DNA from: Anaerolineaceae bacterium UBA4781
GTDB lineage: Bacteria > Chloroflexota > Anaerolineae > Anaerolineales > Anaerolineaceae
Assembly (NCBI GenBank): GCA_002403105.1
Contig: DHHD01000030.1
Coordinates: 1 to 5,625 of the forward strand
Length of the DNA: 5,625 bases
Reading direction: 5' to 3'
Shown here: piece by piece, positions 4,935-5,625 of the stretch
How positions within the stretch are numbered: position 1 is the first letter of the stretch
Layout of the letters: each line of letters starts with the position of its first letter
Translations under genes and position numbers: made by a program
Notes under the pieces: generated by a model
Seen by the model: the letters and a program-made list of their open reading frames with translations, nothing else
Databases searched by the model: none
Told to the model about the DNA's origin: nothing

Positions 4935-5063
4935 TTATTCTGTGGTTCTCTTGGCAAATAGGAAAGCTATCACCATCACTTCCTGTATGGCTGATATGAC
5001 GAAGCCACCCCATGCACGCTTCGCCGCCGCTTTTTGCCCCTTATTCACCTGTAGGTAGTGCAT
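4935..5063 (-). CDS. Possible 42-residue small membrane protein overlapping the gene upstream of it
   Basis: Unrecognised ORF in the +1 frame relative to the large minus-strand gene, whose last 23 bases it overlaps. The ATG at 5063 is preceded by GAGG (5073-5070) at a 6-base spacing, a good ribosome site placed inside the upstream gene, so translation could be coupled. A GTG at 5048, overlapping the upstream stop, is an alternative start. The 42-residue product has a basic N-terminal part (NKGQKAAAKRAW), a hydrophobic segment GFVISAIQEVMVIAFLFA (15-32) containing one Gln and one Glu, and a KRTTE tail. A weak terminator-like hairpin follows the stop. It could be a true small membrane protein, or a C-terminal piece left by a frameshift in a once longer gene. 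Confidence is low because the GAGG lies in codons that must also serve the larger gene. Confidence 0.3.
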   Translation of the reverse strand: MHYLQVNKGQKAAAKRAWGGFVISAIQEVMVIAFLFAKRTTE

Positions 5064-5625
5064 ACAGATCCTCAATAGTCATGCCAAAGGTATCCCTGAT
5101 GTATTGCTCCATCAGCTCCACAGAATGCAGGTAAATATCCTCAATCCCAGGGTCATTGTAGGCGTTGATAAAGTATTCTTCCACAGTCATGTCTTCGTTA
5201 CTGCACCAGCCGTCGACATGTTCATGCGTTTCGATATAATACTCAAAATCAGCGCTGCCCCCATCGTTATCATCGGCTCCAACATGGAGTTTCTTATCGG
5301 CCACGAAATAGAACATATTAACCCGATATTCATCACTGATCGGCTGGAAAAATACAATATCATATTCCTTCTCGGCATTATTCGTGTGGTCGATCCTGAT
5401 GTTGGTGTAGATTCCTTCGTGCTGCTCATACATAAAGATGCCAGCGGTCTCATCCGGAATGAACCCCAGGCTCTTGAGGGTTAATGGCTCATACGGCATG
5501 GCAAACAAGTTTTCGGGGGTCATGTGAAAGGTGTTCTTGATGGCGTCGTTATAAAAGCGGATGGGGGCAAGCAGCACATCCTCACCTTCCGTGACATCCA
5601 TTGCTCCGCGGATCATTTGCTCTGC
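5041..5625 (-). CDS. Hypothetical acidic repeat-containing protein (5' end outside window)
   Basis: I do not recognise this family. The frame is open to the window edge, and the ATG at 5616 has no convincing ribosome site, so it is probably internal. Counting from that ATG, 191 residues are visible, rich in Asp and Glu. Residues 12-43 and 159-190 align without gaps at 12 identities in 32, sharing the core TF.MT.E.L.A.P; the C-terminus is thus one complete repeat of about 147 residues preceded by the tail of another. Similarity continues weakly into residues read upstream of the ATG, supporting a start beyond the window. The middle alternates short hydrophobic and polar stretches (IFMYEQHEGIYTNIRI, VNMFYFVADKKLHVGA), suggesting beta strands. 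No membrane segment is seen here; a signal peptide could lie in the missing part. It ends in LYALPTGE. Confidence 0.75.
   Translation of the reverse strand, partial: AEQMIRGAMDVTEGEDVLLAPIRFYNDAIKNTFHMTPENLFAMPYEPLTLKSLGFIPDETAGIFMYEQHEGIYTNIRIDHTNNAEKEYDIVFFQPISDEYRVNMFYFVADKKLHVGADDNDGGSADFEYYIETHEHVDGWCSNEDMTVEEYFINAYNDPGIEDIYLHSVELMEQYIRDTFGMTIEDLYALPTGE
5047..5142 (-). repeat. Internal protein repeat, C-terminal copy
   Basis: Encodes residues 159-190 (numbered from the ATG at 5616), ending TFGMTIEDLYALPTG. It is the second copy of a 32-residue repeat in the unknown acidic protein, 441 bases from the first. Confidence 0.6.
5488..5583 (-). repeat. Internal protein repeat, N-terminal copy
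   Basis: Encodes residues 12-43 (numbered from the ATG at 5616), containing TFHMTPENLFAMPYE. It matches the C-terminal copy at 12 of 32 positions without gaps, with many conservative changes such as Val/Ile, Lys/Arg and Phe/Tyr. Confidence 0.6.

Noticed and set aside
4931..4999. Plus-strand 22-codon ORF starting at 4931
   Set aside because: No ribosome-binding site precedes it, and its start lies inside the stem-loop.
5000..5023. CGAAGC/GCTTCG inverted repeat after the acidic gene as a terminator
   Set aside because: A 6-bp stem with a 12-base loop and no T run on the minus strand; it also lies within the 42-residue ORF.
1..5625. CRISPR array, insertion sequence, phage attachment site or replication origin
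   Set aside because: No regularly spaced repeats, transposase or integrase coding, or clustered DnaA-type boxes were seen.

Overview
The window is bacterial, of intermediate GC, with Shine-Dalgarno sites and sigma70-type promoters. The gene set (sugar ABC permease with a YesL-like protein, a CE7 acetyl esterase, an Imm-5-like protein, a PadR/GyrI-like pair, an initiator tRNA with no encoded terminal A) suggests an anaerobic saccharolytic organism. Chloroflexota (Anaerolineae) or Bacillota are my best guesses, but no marker here fixes the phylum.

Layout. Bases 1-2585 (+) are a carbohydrate-use block: the 3' part of a MalG-type sugar ABC permease, a YesL/DUF624 membrane protein 7 bases later, and, after a 107-base gap, a complete CE7 acetylxylan esterase/cephalosporin-C deacetylase. 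Together they would import oligosaccharides and strip acetyl groups from them. Bases 2586-2820 hold a single tRNA-fMet(CAT) with its own promoter and a strong intrinsic terminator. Bases 2864-3394 (-) encode an Imm-5-like putative immunity protein without a visible toxin. Bases 3410-3546 are a divergent control region with a palindrome, a tandem repeat, a promoter and a dyad covering the -10 box. Bases 3547-4760 (+) are a two-gene operon: a PadR repressor and a GyrI-like ligand-binding protein. The second gene is split by an apparent -1 shift in a run of six C.

Bases 4732-5625 (-) hold a gene of unknown function that runs off the window and carries an internal repeat with a period of about 147 residues. 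Two very short membrane-protein ORFs follow it. One, 42 codons, starts inside the end of the large gene behind a GAGG site. The other, 33 codons, has its own promoter and a GGAGG site and overlaps the end of the GyrI-like gene tail-to-tail. These two small ORFs and the frameshift are the least ordinary things in the window. Everything else matches known families.
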